In this document: in pieces, positions 1 to 11,255 of the stretch
How the letters are laid out: every line of letters starts with the position of its first letter
Numbering within the stretch: the first letter of the stretch is position 1
Assembly: GCA_034440615.1 (NCBI GenBank)
Contig: JAOTOM010003682.1
Span: 62,001 to 126,000, forward strand
Length of the DNA stretch: 64,000 nucleotides
Reading direction: 5' to 3'
DNA from: Ashinkailepas kermadecensis
Lineage: Eukaryota; Arthropoda; Thecostraca; Neolepadidae
Translations under genes and position numbers: made by a program
Notes under the pieces: generated by a model
The model's input: only the letters and a program-made list of their open reading frames with translations
Told to the model about the DNA's origin: nothing
Database searches by the model: none

Positions 1-489
1 GGAAAAGACCTCCCCGAGACGGCGCAGGCTAAAGCCAACCGCTAGCCATGGACACACCATATTGTTCAAAAGGAAGATTTTACAAAATCCAACGGGAAAG
101 TATACCACGTTTCGCACCAACGACAAATGCCTACAGCACTTGCATCGCAACGTTTTAAAAAAATATTGAAGTTTAAAACGCAATGCAATGATCCGCTCGT
201 GCGCTGAGCGAATGCCGTATTGTCGTAGCTGCACCGTTTGCTGGTTTCGTATCAATGGGCCAATTGGCTGGCCAGTTTTGACGGTTTAAATCATTGATTA
301 TCATACTGTCTGGCGTGACGGCTCGTGCCCCATTATATATTTAAATCACTGAAGCGCAATGTCGTTGACACCGGCGATCAACGGGTGCATTTCGGAGCAG
401 TCTGAGACGGCCGAAAATCACGCTTGATAATGGTTCAAGGCATTTACGATTGCAACCAAACTATTTGCGATGGGAAAATATAAAGTTAT
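1..489. other. Non-coding flank, nothing recognised
   Basis: Unique-looking AT-rich sequence before the 3' end of the minus-strand LINE. No open frame, repeat or RNA signature was seen. Confidence 0.4.
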
Positions 490-539
490 TGTGATCATTA
501 GGGAAGTCGGGGTTCAGACGGTGGGAAGAGGGCGATTTG

Positions 540-1310
540 GAGAGTGTGGGCTTGATATTGTGTAGGTGTGAGGTGTTGTGTGACCAGCAGCCCTGAGCAT
601 ACTTTTTTAATATTATGTTTACAAGAGATATGAGGTATCCGGGGGTACCGGAGCACCCTCGTTTGGGGAGGTCGATTGCCGCCCGGGCCAGACTATCCGC
701 TCGCTTGTTCCCCGGGATACCCTTGCGTCCGGGGATCCAGAGGAGGGTGAGCCGAAGGTGTGCGTGATTGTCATGGTAGAGGTGTCAGATAGCGTGGAGT
801 GTGGGATGCGTGGTGTTGTATATGGCCGCGAAGACGTCAATAGAGGAGCGTGAATCAGTGCAGATTGTTGTAGGGGTGATGATGCGGGCGTTCAATGATG
901 TGTTGCAGGCAAGTGAGTATGGCGACTAATTCTGTGGTGTATACCAAATGATGGAGTGATAATTTGGTATGACCAGTGTCCCGCCCACCGCACCAGGCGG
1001 CACCCTTAACATCGTTGGTACGGGAGCCGTCAGTGCAGAAGAATGTGTGTTGTGGGTGGGCAGCTTGACATTCAAAGAATTTGACTTGAGCTTCGATGGG
1101 GGAGTGCAGGGTTTTGTTGTGCCTAAAGAGATACTCGAGTTTGGAGTGTTTCATGTGCCAGAATGGGAGAAGAGGGAATTTGGTCGGGGGGGGGTTACAA
1201 CGGGAAAATTCAGTGCGATTGTGAGCACCTGGTTCAAGTAGATAGCAATGTTGTAGTTGCTTTTGTTGTTGGAGCGCCGAACAGGGGGTTAGACCAGGCA
1301 ACATTGGAGG
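540..1310 (-). pseudogene. LINE RNase H domain, broken
   Basis: The minus strand near 1040 reads FFCTDGSRTND, the usual first strand of a LINE RNase H with its catalytic Asp in the DGS motif. It is followed by YTTELVAILTCLQHI, where the Glu of the second catalytic motif is expected. The 619-840 part (minus) contains in-frame stops and frameshifts, and the typical WVPSH motif is no longer readable. It follows directly downstream of the RT region of the same element. The function in an intact element would be removal of the RNA strand during target-primed reverse transcription. Confidence 0.7.
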
Positions 1311-2934
1311 GGTGATTTAGCTGTGTTGTTGTCATGAAGTGGTAGCTGACGAGTTGTAGTGCTCTGCGGTGTTGTAGACTAAGGAGATTGACCTCAACCC
1401 GGATACTGGTGGTAGGTGTGGTGAGATGTGCTCCGGTGATGAGGCGGAGTGCATGGCTTTGTATGCATTCTAGTGAGGTGGTGTGTGAGGGGTATATATG
1501 ATCGAAGATAAGCGCATTGCATTCCAGGATTGAACGAATCAGGGCAAGAGACATTTTGGTGAGGGTAGCCCTGTCTGCACCCCAGTCGCGACCAGAGGTG
1601 CAGCGCAAAAGATTCAGGCGCACAACGCAGCGCTGCTTAATATAGGTAATATGGGGACCGAAATAGAGTCCTTTGTCAAGGATAATTCCGATATCTTTGA
1701 AGGAGGTTTGGAGGGGGATAATGGATTTGATCGCGATAGCGGACCGGTGTATGGTGTCAGTATGTCTGGGAAGCCGATAAAAGAGCATTGTAGCCGATTT
1801 AGTGGGAGAGATCTGTGCATCCAGATGGAGCACCATGAATCAATGTGATTCATGACGAGTCGTGCAAAATTGTTTCGTGTATCTGCTGAGGGGAGGGTGC
1901 ACCAAATGGCCAAATCATCGGCGTACAGATAATATTTTCGATAGGGAGCAAGCAGGGGAAGTTTGTCCAATGCGTCGTTGATCATAATGAAGAATAGGGT
2001 GGGGATGGGACACTGCCTTTCGGGACGCCTTGGTCGAAAGTGTGTGGCCGGAAATAGATGTTGCCGCAACGGACGATGAATGCACGATTGTCGATAATGT
2101 TGGCGATATAGGTGGTCATTCTGCCTTTAATACCATTTCGGTGTAATTTAATTCGAAGGGCAGAACTGTTCACTTGATTAAATGCGGAATGTACGTCTAA
2201 AAATGGCGATAGTTCCGGTTATTTCTCTCGCGAATCCACGCTGAATTCAGTCAATAATTTCGATGAGATTGTCATCGCCTTGGCCGAAAGCCGCTCTGGA
2301 AAGGGAATATAATTTTGTTGTTTTCAAGATATACTCTGATTCGTCCATTGACCACGCGCTCAAAGATTTTGCAAGCACAACTAGTGAGAGAGATAGGGCG
2401 ATAGCTGGAGGGAGGGTGTCGAGGTTTGAAAGGCTTGGCGATAGGGATGATAGTGCTAGCAGACCAAGAAGCTGGGAATGTATGTCAGTCCATAGTTGAT
2501 TCAGCGCCGAAAGGAGCTTGTCTTTACCGTAGTCAGATGTATTTTGAAAGAAGGGGTATGCCAATTGATCAGGACCAACAGCATTATTGGTTACCTTTCA
2601 GGGATAAATTTATTTCATAGAGGGTAAAGGGGCGTTGTAGGGTTCAGAGTTGTCGGAGCCAAAGTGACATTGTGGCAAGAGTGTCGCGAAGGAATGTGAT
2701 GGTGTGCTGTGAGTACTGAGTGTTGGAGGAGATGTCAGAGTAATAAGTGGCGAAGTGTTCCGCGACGGCTGTGGATTCTGTTATGTGACGTTGGTTAGTT
2801 GTCAGTTGTGGGAATGCACGGTGTGGGGATCTGCCATTGGAGAAGAAGCGAATTTGTGTCCAAATTTGGCAGATGGGGGTAAATTGATTGAATGAATTGG
2901 AATAGGGTTGCCAGCTGTGGTTTTTTGGCCGCAT
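1310..2934 (-). pseudogene. LINE reverse transcriptase, broken
   Basis: In successive frames on the minus strand I read ESTAVAEHFATYYSD (start of RT, about 2770), SYRPISLTSCACKIFERVV (about 2350-2410, RT block 2), FFIMINDALDKLP, and the catalytic box YLYADDLAIWC, with the YADD codons at 1914-1925. After it come the thumb-like SFKDIGIILDKGLYFGPHI and the ALRLITGAHLTTPTTSIRVE region typical of I/Jockey-group elements. Catalytic Asp residues are kept, but at least four frameshifts separate these pieces, so the enzyme is dead. Confidence 0.88.
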
Positions 2935-3936
2935 GTATAATTTGCTGACAACATTGTTTTGCCTCGCGGGCTTCTAACATGCTTTGTGTGGTGAAGTTTG
3001 TACGACATTTCCGCTCAGCCCGCTGCCGCAAGGCGTTGACACTCGTCGTTCCACCACGGCACGTGTTTGCGGCCGGGGGGGGGGGGATCAATGAGCTTTG
3101 GGTACTGTATTTTTCTTCCGCAAGTAATATGGTAGTAAGGATTGCCGAAATTGGGGGTGAAACTGGGGAGGGAAGACACCATCAATTTCCTGAGAGAAAG
3201 ACGGCCATTTCGCTTTGCAAACGTTCCAGTTGGGTATAAATGAATGATCTCTAGACTGGGCTGAGGGTTCAAGTATGACATGAAAGGGGAAGTGATCGCT
3301 AAAAGGGGAATCGGGTTGTACGTGCCAAGAGAGGAGGGATTAGATGGAAGACGAAGCCAGAGAGAGGTCAATGGCAGATGGACGGAACGGGGCGATGTCT
3401 GTGTGGCTGGGTGTTTGCTCATTTAAAAAGACCATGTTTTGGTGTTGAGGAGCGTTTCAAGGTGATGTCCGCGTGGAGATGTGGTGTGACAACCCGATGC
3501 CTGATGGTGGGCGTTGATGTCGTCCAGCACCAGACAGGAGTGTGGAAGGAGACCGAAGAGGTTGGTCACAGAAGCTAAGGATAGCGCATGTGTAGGGGAA
3601 AGATAGAGGGAATGTACAGTGAGCTCTAGTTGCGCACATTTGGACAGACATGGAAGCAAAATTTAGGTAATTGGCAATGGTATTCGGGTGATGAAGAAGG
3701 GTGTCCGAAACAACTAAGTCCACCCCGCCGCCGCGGGGCTCTGTATAATGTCTGTTATGGGTATGAAGGGTGTAGCCAAAGATGATAAAATTGTATGGGT
3801 CTATGTCGCGCCATCGGGTCTCCTGAACAGCAGCATTCAATGGATTATTTGTGATGATATATTCCTTGAATTCTGCCCAATGGAATATGATAGATCTCGT
3901 ATTCCATTGGAGCAAGAATCCAGTGGTCTGCATTAG
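2935..3936 (-). pseudogene. LINE AP-type endonuclease domain, broken
   Basis: From 3936 down, the minus strand reads GFLLQWNTRSIIFHWAEFKE and VQETRW (the N-terminal Asn and catalytic Glu motifs), then EPRGGGVDLVV, VLDDINAHH (equivalent to the usual GDFNAHH) and, in another frame at about 3272-3305, SDHFPFHVIL, which carries the conserved SDH. These are the ordered motifs of LINE apurinic-like endonucleases that nick the target site. Frame changes between them show decay. Confidence 0.85.
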
Positions 3937-4002
3937 TGGCGTTGGTAATCACGCCCTCGCAGGTGTGTGTGTGGCGGGGAAGGTGTGGCTGAGTCGTCCG
4001 TC

Positions 4003-4963
4003 TCATATGAGTCGGACGACCCTGGTGTGGGGGACGGAAGCTCTGGATCCCTGAGGGTTCGAGCTCAGGGACCGGAGTCGGGGCCGACCTGGGAGGTCAG
4101 AGAGGGGGGGGGGCGGGGACAGCGACGGCCCTGAGGGGGCGGCGTCGTGGCGGCGTCGTGCCTCGGTGGGCGGAGCGGCCTGGTGGCGGTAGGGGGGCCG
4201 GGAGTCGGAGCAGCCCGCGAGGGGCGGGGCGCGGGGCCGGTGGCGGGGAAGGGGAGTAGGGTGGGTGTAAGCTCGGAGGGTCGGGGCGAGAGGGAGGGAG
4301 AGCGAGCGGCCGCCTCGACTGGGGTCGGCCACAGGGGGGCCAACCAAGGTCGGGTCCACATGGCTGGTGGGGTCGGGGACGGAGGGCCGCGCTGTGTAGC
4401 CAGGCGGCGCTTTGCCGGTCCTTGGCCTCCAGCCAGGCCGGGCACCGAGATGAGGAGGCCGGGTGTGGCCCCTGGCACGCCGCGCAGCCGGGCTCGTCGC
4501 TTGTTGCTTGTGGATGCGTCCGTGGGGTGCCCTATCTCTATCAGTTCTGGCTTTACAAGACACCAAAAGAATCTTCACCCTCGGTCTATTGGCCGCCATT
4601 TCATCCAGTTCCATGGAATGTTGGATACCAATTTCTTGCGTTCGACTGTGAGCTTGCTGGGAGGAGGGGAAGTAAAGGTGTAAGTGAGGGGGAAGTGGTG
4701 CTAGGGTTCCTCCGAATACCAACGCCTCCACCACTTGGATTAAGCTGTCAGACATGTGTTTTGTAGCACCACCGCAGAGTCGTGCCAAAACTGGCGGAGA
4801 TGCGACGCGCTTCACGGTCCAGGCGGTAAGATGTAACCGAGCGGGTGAAGGTGAGCAGATGTGCAGACGATAGACGCTTGTCAGTTATGGTTGCCTGATA
4901 ATTTGGAGGCACGAAGTTAAAAAGAAGCGCACTTGTGCTACATTTGTTGACACTGTTGCTCAA
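4003..4963 (-). pseudogene. Proline-rich ORF1-like region of the LINE
   Basis: A 270-codon minus-strand frame (4815-4003) is very rich in Pro, Arg and Ala and ends just before the endonuclease region. A short frame upstream (4963-4748) reads LLTFTRSVTSYRLDREARR. The position immediately 5' of the endonuclease suggests the C-terminal half of LINE ORF1. No zinc knuckle was seen, and the GC-rich composition opens frames on both strands here, so the protein reading is uncertain. Confidence 0.4.
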
Positions 4964-5000
4964 TTGTTCGCCGCGTTGCTTAACTATCCACCCGATTCAT

Positions 5001-5714
5001 ATAAGGGCTGTTGGATTTCAGAAATTGGGGGTTTAGAGAAGCTATTGAGATCCAGAACCAGTTATCGTACAAGCCATAAAACCCTAGACTATCACTGTCA
5101 GGCGAGTTAAACATGCCTACGACAATCCGGAAACGTTGTCTGATCTCCGGTCAGCAACCTTGACCTTAATCAAAATTTTGAAACAGCGGGTTTTTCGTCT
5201 TCGTACAGAACAGCATAGTCTGCGTATGGTGTTGATGTGTTGCTCCTACTCCGAGTAGCAGCACTTTGAAATTGTCTAACAGTACTCTCATTGGGCCGTC
5301 CCATGTCAATGGCCTGTAATTACCTTGACATGAAATGTGTGCGAGATATGCCAAGCAGACGCATAAGACGGTAATGGGAGTTGCGTGCCTCTCCGTCTAG
5401 TCATTCGGCCGCTATCCCGGAAAACGTGAGGGAGAGGCTATGGACACCATAGCGTAATGGAAGCGAAAAACGGTAGGATTCTATCTGGCCCCCAGGACAG
5501 TATTGTCTGCAGTTGTGTGCTTTATGAATACATTTTGCACCTCACCCGACCAAAAGTTTCGAGGAGTGCTCAATGCGGACATTGTCACTAAAGCAATGCT
5601 TGCTCAGGTCCTGGTAGGTGCAATCTGCCGATAATGTCTTGGAGACCGGTGGATGAGAACTCGCGGATCTAACATCGGTCCTGCTCGATGGTTGGTGAGA
5701 TCATTTGACCACTT
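5001..5714. other. Non-coding stretch, nothing recognised
   Basis: No coding frame, repeat or element end was identified between the LINE and the CA microsatellite. Confidence 0.4.
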
Positions 5715-5812
5715 CGCACACATACACAGACACACACACACATACATACATACATAGACCCCCCACAAACACACACATACCCCCATAAACAGACACATAC
5801 ACACACACACAG

Positions 5813-5892
<80 letters not shown>

Positions 5893-5928
5893 GCACCTAC
5901 ACACACACACACACACGCACACACACAC
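5715..5928. repeat. (CA)n microsatellite, interrupted
   Basis: About 210 bp of CA/CACA repeat broken by CATA, CCCC and CACG variants. The long Cys/Val-rich frames on the minus strand are artefacts of the dinucleotide. Confidence 0.98.
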
Positions 5929-7299
5929 CGGTTTATTCGACTGAATTCATATTTACCTGAGTTAACTTTACGGCTTCACGTTGTGGCAGTCGAGTCCGCG
6001 TGTGTCCGGACGAGCACGAACGGTGGCGGCTCGCCGCAGTGGCAGCGCCCTGCGCGCGCTTTCCCTGTGATTTGGGTCGATGGGGCACCGCTGCTGCACC
6101 GCAGCGACCCAGGTCACTCAAGTGGGGAGCAGTGTGTGCCGGTCAGGTAGGAGCGCCAAGCGACGGCAACATGGGCAGCGCAAAAGGGGCAATGTTGGTA
6201 GGAACGTGTACCTCCCCAAACATGGGGAATTGTAATATTACGCCTATGGGCGTTGCATAGAATGAATGGAAGCACACAGCTTGGGATAATTTTCCATTTA
6301 TATCTCCCAATATTGTTGAAGGCCTTACACTCCGCATTTTTTCCATCATCTTTCTTATTTTTTCTTAGTTTTCTACTTCCAGCCTTACAAGCATAACTTT
6401 ACACTCTGGCATGCAAGCTAAGAACATGCTTGAGAAGTTACCCCTCCCTCATATTATTTCCTCAAATTGCACAAAGCACAAATTGACAATTTTAATCATG
6501 AAATAGCCTTTCCCACGGCTGTAGAAATGCTTTCCTACATCAGCCCCGCCTAGCCAGGTCTGCATTGTTTTTGTCAATCACTTGCCGTCTGGGAATGTTG
6601 ATGGGGAACGAAAATTTAGCATGCGCCACATGTAAAGATTGCTTCCAGCTATTTCCATCCAAATAAAATCATTTCAAGCTGATACATTTGCACGGTTCTG
6701 TGAAATATCACTTTTAGTTAGAAAGTATAGTCGCCCTTAAATGCCGTCAGTTGGCATGTTCCGTATCAATATACCATCCGAGTGGAGTGAAGAGCTTCCA
6801 TGAATAGACATAGCCGTTACAGTAACTGGCTGTCGGTGATTGGTTGACAAACGTGTCCACCATTATACAAAAGTAGTTAGTTATCTGCCGTACCAATTGC
6901 TTCATCGGTCCTGGTCGGCGAACAGAGCCGGATTCTGGCAGGAAAGCTACCAAAACGCTGACAGCATAGGTGGATGCGGTAAGAAGTGTGGGTAATCTCG
7001 GATGAAATGAGTGTTTTAAACAGCTTAATGGAAAATATAGTCAAATTTTTGGTTCCCAGATATATTTCCATCTGCAAAATGGCATCTATATCAACTAAGC
7101 CGCATAATTCGATGAACTCAATACCCCTTTCTATATAATACTAGCATCGCCTCATATCGGTTCGGTACCGTACCGAACCGAGATTTGCATTGTAAACGGT
7201 CTAATGTTCTCTTATCATAGTGCAGTTCCTTTCATGGTATAATTGCTAAGCAATGCGCATTTCTCCGCAACGTCGCTAGATCGCTGATGGGCGAACTCG
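5929..7299. other. Non-coding stretch
   Basis: A GC-rich patch at 5990-6130 is followed by AT-rich unique sequence. No gene or element was recognised. Confidence 0.4.
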
Positions 7300-7388
7300 T
7301 CCCGAATTAGGCGCGTAATGCAACGCATAATTCGGCGCGTATAATTAGGCGCGTAATTCGACGTGCAATTCGGCGCGTAATTCGGGGC
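7300..7388. repeat. Short degenerate minisatellite (AATTCGGCGCGT-like unit)
   Basis: Six or so imperfect copies of a 12-16 bp unit containing GGCGCGTAATTCG. Confidence 0.7.
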
Positions 7389-7679
7389 CGACAACCAGCA
7401 TTTCTCCACGTGAAATCATACCTGTCAACTGTCTACGAGTGATTCACAGGGTAATCTAGAAGGTGACTGAGGCAGCCGCCTCTGTGCTGGGCTCAAAGCG
7501 CGCTCAACGTCAGATGCGCTGGTTTTGGTTGTGCGCTCACCATAGTTAGGTGTAGTCGCATAGTCAGAGAGCCAGGGTCATCTTGAAATAGCTGTATAAA
7601 ATAGCCGATCGTCAACCTAGAGAATATTTCAGCATTTTAAATCTTGTCATTGCCAATATTCATCTTGACATTGCCAATA

Positions 7680-8270
7680 TCACGTAGTATGACTCAGGCG
7701 GTGCTCAAACCGAATCCAGAGATCACTTAGCGAGGAACAGCAGCATTCTGTATGTTATGGCACTGTGTAGAATATACATGATAAGTGACCTGACTTTATG
7801 ACATTGACTTTTTAGACATAAATTAACCCAGTATACATATTACATGCTCTTTATCATTTTTGTCGCGTCACAATACCGATAAATAATCCCACTGAATACG
7901 GTTGAAAACGCGGAAATTAACCTAACCTCAGGTCGGAAACATTGACGTTAATTAACATTTCGAGGTATGAGTTCGTGAAATGTGCTTGATGAAAGTGCCG
8001 CATGCTTTGAGTTTGGTGTTTATATATTGCAACGGCTCTGGTTGGTGGCACTTTGAAAGTTTTGGAACATCACTCCCTTTGACCCGTTTCAGGTCAATGG
8101 CCCTTGATGACCTAGACCTGAAGTTTGTACAAAATATAGAAACCAGATGTATAATATGCTACCGAACATTTGGTGTTTTAGTGTCTATTCATTTTGCCGC
8201 TATCGCGGAACAACCTGAGGGGGGAAGGGTTATCGAGAGGTCCCCCCCCCCCCCGCCCGGCGAGGGCTAA
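7680..8270 (-). mobile_element. Family C inverted-repeat element, truncated copy
   Basis: The sequence matches the left half of the complete family C copy at 58791-60316, in reverse orientation, and ends in CGGCGAGGGCTAA, a decayed form of the CGAGGGTTAA terminus. The C-run beside the terminus (8231-8254) corresponds to the G/C-rich subterminal block of the family. The other end is lost near 7680. The AGGTCA inverted repeat of the family is decayed here (8091-8103, AGGTCAATGGCCC). Confidence 0.75.
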
Positions 8271-8992
8271 TTCAAAGAGTAGATATGTTGCAATGTTCTT
8301 ATTATGCGATACCAAGGTACGTTGATGCAAATTGACCACTATGCGCCTCTTAAAACTGCAATGGTTTAGCCGGGCTCAAATGTATTTCCTTCTGTCGGTT
8401 GAAGACAGGCTCACGTGGCCTTGACATGCCTTGACCGTACACATGTAGAATTGAGGTCGGTTCCTCGGTACGAGAACGATTTTCTACCAAAAACCCCAAT
8501 TTCGGACTAATGAAGGACTGCTTTAAGGTTCACCATTAATGATGATACTTGGAGAGATAGTAACACGTTCGAAAAAGTTGACTTTCTCCTTATTTATAAA
8601 TAAATAAGGAGAAAGTCAATGCCATAAATGAACCGACAACGTCAATGCACTACGGGATGTCTTGTCATAATTGTTTTTGAACAAGAATGCGGACAAATAT
8701 GTGCTTGCACAACGCATGCTACAGGCACTCAACACAAAATAGTAAAGTAAGTAAAAGTAGAAATGTTGCATAGTCACCCAAGTTAATAACACCAGCACCA
8801 TCACCAGGTGCCCCGATTTAAGCCGATGACTTTTGTGCTAGTGAAGAGTATAATTGCATCAATCGCCCCTATGATAACTAAACGGTGCTCCAGCTGAATT
8901 GATAAAATATGGACATCCCATGGTTGTAGAGGCCGGGGGAGGGAGAACGCTGCGTGTTTTCTCGTTAGAAAAGCGAGGTAATATTAGGTAAC
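8271..8992. other. Non-coding stretch with one hairpin
   Basis: Unique sequence apart from the palindrome at 8578-8619. No coding signal. Confidence 0.4.
8578..8619. repeat. Perfect hairpin, 19-bp stem with TAAA loop
   Basis: TTGACTTTCTCCTTATTTA is followed by TAAA and then its exact reverse complement. No element body surrounds it. Confidence 0.9.
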
Positions 8993-9246
8993 CATTGCGT
9001 GTAAAGAAAATATACGACCTTCAATATACCAGGAGGTGCCGAGTTGACATCAAAAGTAACGATACAGATTATACTTTATTACTCAACGTTTCGGCAAGGG
9101 GCCATCGTCAGGAGCCAGGGGCCACGCCTGACGATGGCCCCTGGCCGAAACGTTGAGTAATAAAGTGTAATCTTTGTCGTTACTTTTGATGTCAACTCAG
9201 CACCTCCTGGTATATTGAAGGTCGTATATTTTCTTTACACGCAATG
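8993..9246. repeat. Near-perfect 254-bp foldback element
   Basis: The left arm starts CATTGCGTGTAAAG and the right arm ends CTTTACACGCAATG. The two arms of about 115 bp are almost exact reverse complements throughout, meeting at a short centre near 9115-9127. The near identity of the arms implies recent formation or gene conversion. Each arm holds the string CTGACGATGGCCCC followed by GAAACGTTGAG. No coding capacity. Confidence 0.93.
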
Positions 9247-9390
9247 TCTAAAACCCAGGAGCATCTAAGAGCCATTCTTCGTTGTATTAAACAAAATTAG
9301 GTAACCAGGTCAGTCGAGCCGAATTGACTTTTAGACCGATTATTCCCAATCAATGATATCCCGCGCAGTCATTCCGGTCAGATTGTCACA

Positions 9391-10220
9391 CCCTTTATCG
9401 GAGGCGGGGGGATAATTGAATACCCTCTCTAATTTCCATACGAAGCGTTGCACGAACATGGAAGTGATATCATCGGAAAACGATTGACGAGTAGGACCCG
9501 ATACCACACCCAAAATTGTATCTCCCAAAAGTAACATCACTATGGGGTCCATGGGATTACGACTGACATCATGTTTATTGGCTCGGAGAGTTCATTTTGG
9601 AGGGATTTTAAAAACAAAAAGTATTTGGAATCAGAAAAGTAAGACAAAATTGAGCATGGCTCCAAAATATTTGCGCATGCAAAAATCAACAGTATATTTA
9701 TTGAAAAGTTCAAATTTTGAGTTTTCAATTGTCTTGAGTTTTATTTTTCTCATGGGTGAGGCGGACCGAGACACGTCGCTTTAAGTCAACGTGGTCTCAT
9801 ACAAAGTGGTTACCTTTAAGTCTACGTGGTCTCATGCAAAGTGGTTACCTTAGCCAGAATCTTCGATTTAACCTTAATGGGTAAATGTGCAGAACTAATA
9901 AGTCATCAAAAACTTTTTTTTTAATCCTCTGGTGCGTTTTGTTCCATCCCTAAAGATAAGCAAACGCTAAAAGCTTGATCCAAATAGCGATATTCGTTAC
10001 AGCGTGACGACTGGCTAAACGTTTTTGGAGGTGACCTCACTTGAACTTGACTAACTCGTTGACCGTGAATGATCTGACCTCTACATTTTCACACAACATG
10101 CCAAATTGAGGTGGGAAAAGGTAAGCAAAATTTCGGCGAGCTGCCACGCGTCGTATTTTTAATTATCCGCGGAAAACCTTAGGGGGTGCAAAATGACCAC
10201 ACCCCCACCCCAGACGGACG
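9391..10220 (+). mobile_element. Family A inverted-repeat element, older copy
   Basis: Aligns along its length with 18602-19374: the same order of the CTCTAATTTCC block, the GTTGCACGAA block, the CATGTTTTGGGCTC-like block and the right-end GCCACGC/ACCTTAGGG block. Termini are decayed (CGGAGGCGGGG on the left, CCCCAGACGG on the right). It carries an internal 42-bp duplication around 9785-9850 (GTGGTCTCAT/CAAAGTGGTTACCTT) that the other copy lacks. Confidence 0.75.
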
Positions 10221-11255
10221 GATTATGCTATGATGGAGGTTTTTGTCGCGCTGCCATATTCACGCCGAATATGGCAGCCCATGATTATGTGGGTTCTGCC
10301 GCCCATGAATAAACAGTCTTCCCGGAAGGCGCAGAGTTTGGACCGCCTCGGCCGTCTCCGGGTCAGAATCATTTTGAGCTCCAACCGATAGGTGACATAA
10401 CAGGTAACACCATAAGGTTAATGGTTAGGATCAGAGAAGAGTGTGGGGCATGGCCCTCCTGGACCCCGGTTCCTGCTCTGATGGGCACAAGCGCATGCCG
10501 TATGGAGTTTTACAGATGATGCTTCCAGGATTTGCAAAATTGAAAATAAGGTTTAAATCTCAATTAGTTATACCTCAAACGGTATAATCAAAGAATTCAA
10601 TAAGAATAAGCAAAAGCGGAAAAAACATGAAATGGATCATACACCGAAACACACTACTACAAGCATAGGTAGTTTAAAGCTTAAGCAATCCGACTCACTA
10701 CTACAAAGGAAATGTCATCAGTACTCAGAATATCCCAAAGCGTCTTATCATTGCCACTATGTCTCCATGCGTTTTCCTTTCCTTAATTAGAGTGACAATG
10801 CATTGGTACAGTTATTAGCACTGTACTTACAACAATAATCCAATAATAACAATACTAATTACACAACATTTCAAAGTAAGAGATAAGCATTTTATTAGAG
10901 CTGTACCGCTCAGCTAAGCCGCAATCGTCAGGTGTCGTTGGGAAGCCATACTCTACAATGTGTTTATTTGTTTTGTCGATAAAAAAAACGACCAACCTAA
11001 GTCCAGCTCTTCACCATTCGGAGGGCCGTCACCAGCTAACCTGTGATTCATCAAAATTGGCACCACTCTCATTACTGTCCGCAACTCGAGCCCGGAGCAG
11101 CTGAAAAACACAGAACAAAGCTGATCTGGCTGCGGTGCGCCAGACACAATACGCACCACTGCACTATGGCACGTCTCTACGCTGCGGAACGCTTCTCGGT
11201 ACGAGGGAGCACCGCATCCGCCGTCATAAAGCCCTCGGGTCGCGATATCGTGACC
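10221..11255. other. Non-coding stretch
   Basis: Contains an 11-bp-stem palindrome around 10251-10277 (CTGCCATATTC and its complement) and otherwise unique sequence. No gene recognised. Confidence 0.4.

Larger units (their letters stand above)
490..5000 (-). mobile_element. Decayed LINE retrotransposon of the I/Jockey group, near full length
   Basis: Read on the minus strand from about 5000 down to 490, the order is a proline-rich ORF1-like region, an AP-type endonuclease, a reverse transcriptase with a YADD box and an RNase H. This order (endonuclease, RT, RNase H) is that of I, R1, LOA and related LINE clades. Reading frames are broken by many frameshifts and stops, so the copy is inactive. 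No poly(A) tail or target-site duplication is evident, so the outer limits are approximate. Three-base and G-run insertions (for example at 3077-3087) add to the frame breaks. Confidence 0.85.

Noticed and set aside
5604..5928. Cys/Val-rich minus-strand frames
   Set aside because: Translation of a CA microsatellite.
9128..9160. Hammerhead-ribozyme-like core (CTGACGA, short GGCC stem, GAAAC) in the foldback arms
   Set aside because: There is an extra base between the core and stem II, and no stem III closing with an NUH cleavage site could be drawn.
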